Below, one piece after another: positions 5,712 through 5,807 of a stretch of DNA of 5,807 nucleotides; the first letter of the stretch is position 1, and each line of letters begins with the position of its first letter. Location of the stretch: NCBI GenBank assembly GCA_031255895.1, contig JAIRRQ010000080.1:1-5807 (forward strand), read 5' to 3'. This stretch comes from Methanocalculaceae archaeon. Its GTDB lineage: Archaea; Halobacteriota; Methanomicrobia; Methanomicrobiales; Methanocorpusculaceae. Made by a program: the position numbers and the translations under genes. The notes under the pieces were generated by a model. It was not told where the DNA came from. It worked only from the letters and a program-made list of their open reading frames with translations, and searched no databases.

Positions 5712-5807
5712 TATATGGTTTCAACTGCAATAAATATCACCACTCGAAAAATAAGGTAATATGAAAAACGAAAAATAGAATAATTCTGACGATATCTAGT
5801 TATTTAC

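Noticed and set aside
5505..5759. Plus-strand 84-codon ORF across the G+C-rich island
   Set aside because: It is codon-aligned with the opposite minus-strand frame (GTTWHATGTPRPVKDP...), whose residues look more natural. No plus-strand Shine-Dalgarno was seen. It is kept only as an alternative reading of the island.
1..5807. CRISPR array, insertion sequence, prophage or defence system
   Set aside because: No regularly spaced direct repeats, terminal inverted repeats with a transposase, or recognisable nuclease, methylase or integrase motifs were found on either strand.

Overview
The window looks archaeal, most likely a euryarchaeal methanogen of the Methanomicrobiales (a Methanocorpusculum-like genome would fit, but this is inference from remembered family features, not a search). 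Two intact genes support this: an archaeal-type DnaG with a Toprim domain and the archaeal C-terminal domain, and a MoeA of the kind fused to a periplasmic-binding-protein-like (PBP-like) domain, common in methanogens. Both lie on the minus strand, have purine-rich Shine-Dalgarno sites, and are preceded by A/T-rich TATA-like elements.

Layout, read in the direction of minus-strand transcription (right to left). Bases 5807-4949 hold a stop-broken, frame-shifted stretch (about 5711-5171) with coding character, then the dnaG promoter and ribosome binding site. Bases 4948-3437 are dnaG. Bases 3436-2592 form an 844-base gap with no convincing large gene. It holds a hairpin, a possible 26-residue membrane peptide on the plus strand, and the moeA leader, which carries a short ORF behind a strong Shine-Dalgarno. 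Bases 2591-1083 are moeA, followed within about 12 bases by a T9 run on the transcribed strand, a likely terminator. Bases 1082-1 hold two further candidate gene remnants on the minus strand (918-589 and 543-176). Each opens with a Shine-Dalgarno plus ATG, but the reading frame is broken within a few tens of codons.

The two intact genes cover 3021 of 5807 bases, about 52%, which is very low for a free-living methanogen. With the repeated pattern of start site followed by broken frame, this suggests gene decay. Reductive genomes of that kind are known in methanogens living inside anaerobic ciliates, so a host-associated or otherwise eroding genome is a reasonable hypothesis.

The two genes are not functionally linked in any obvious way. 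DnaG acts in the archaeal RNA exosome and in primer synthesis. MoeA inserts molybdenum or tungsten into the pterin cofactor used by formylmethanofuran and formate dehydrogenases. I found no tRNA, rRNA, CRISPR array, insertion sequence or defence system, and nothing that clearly amounts to a new biological system.
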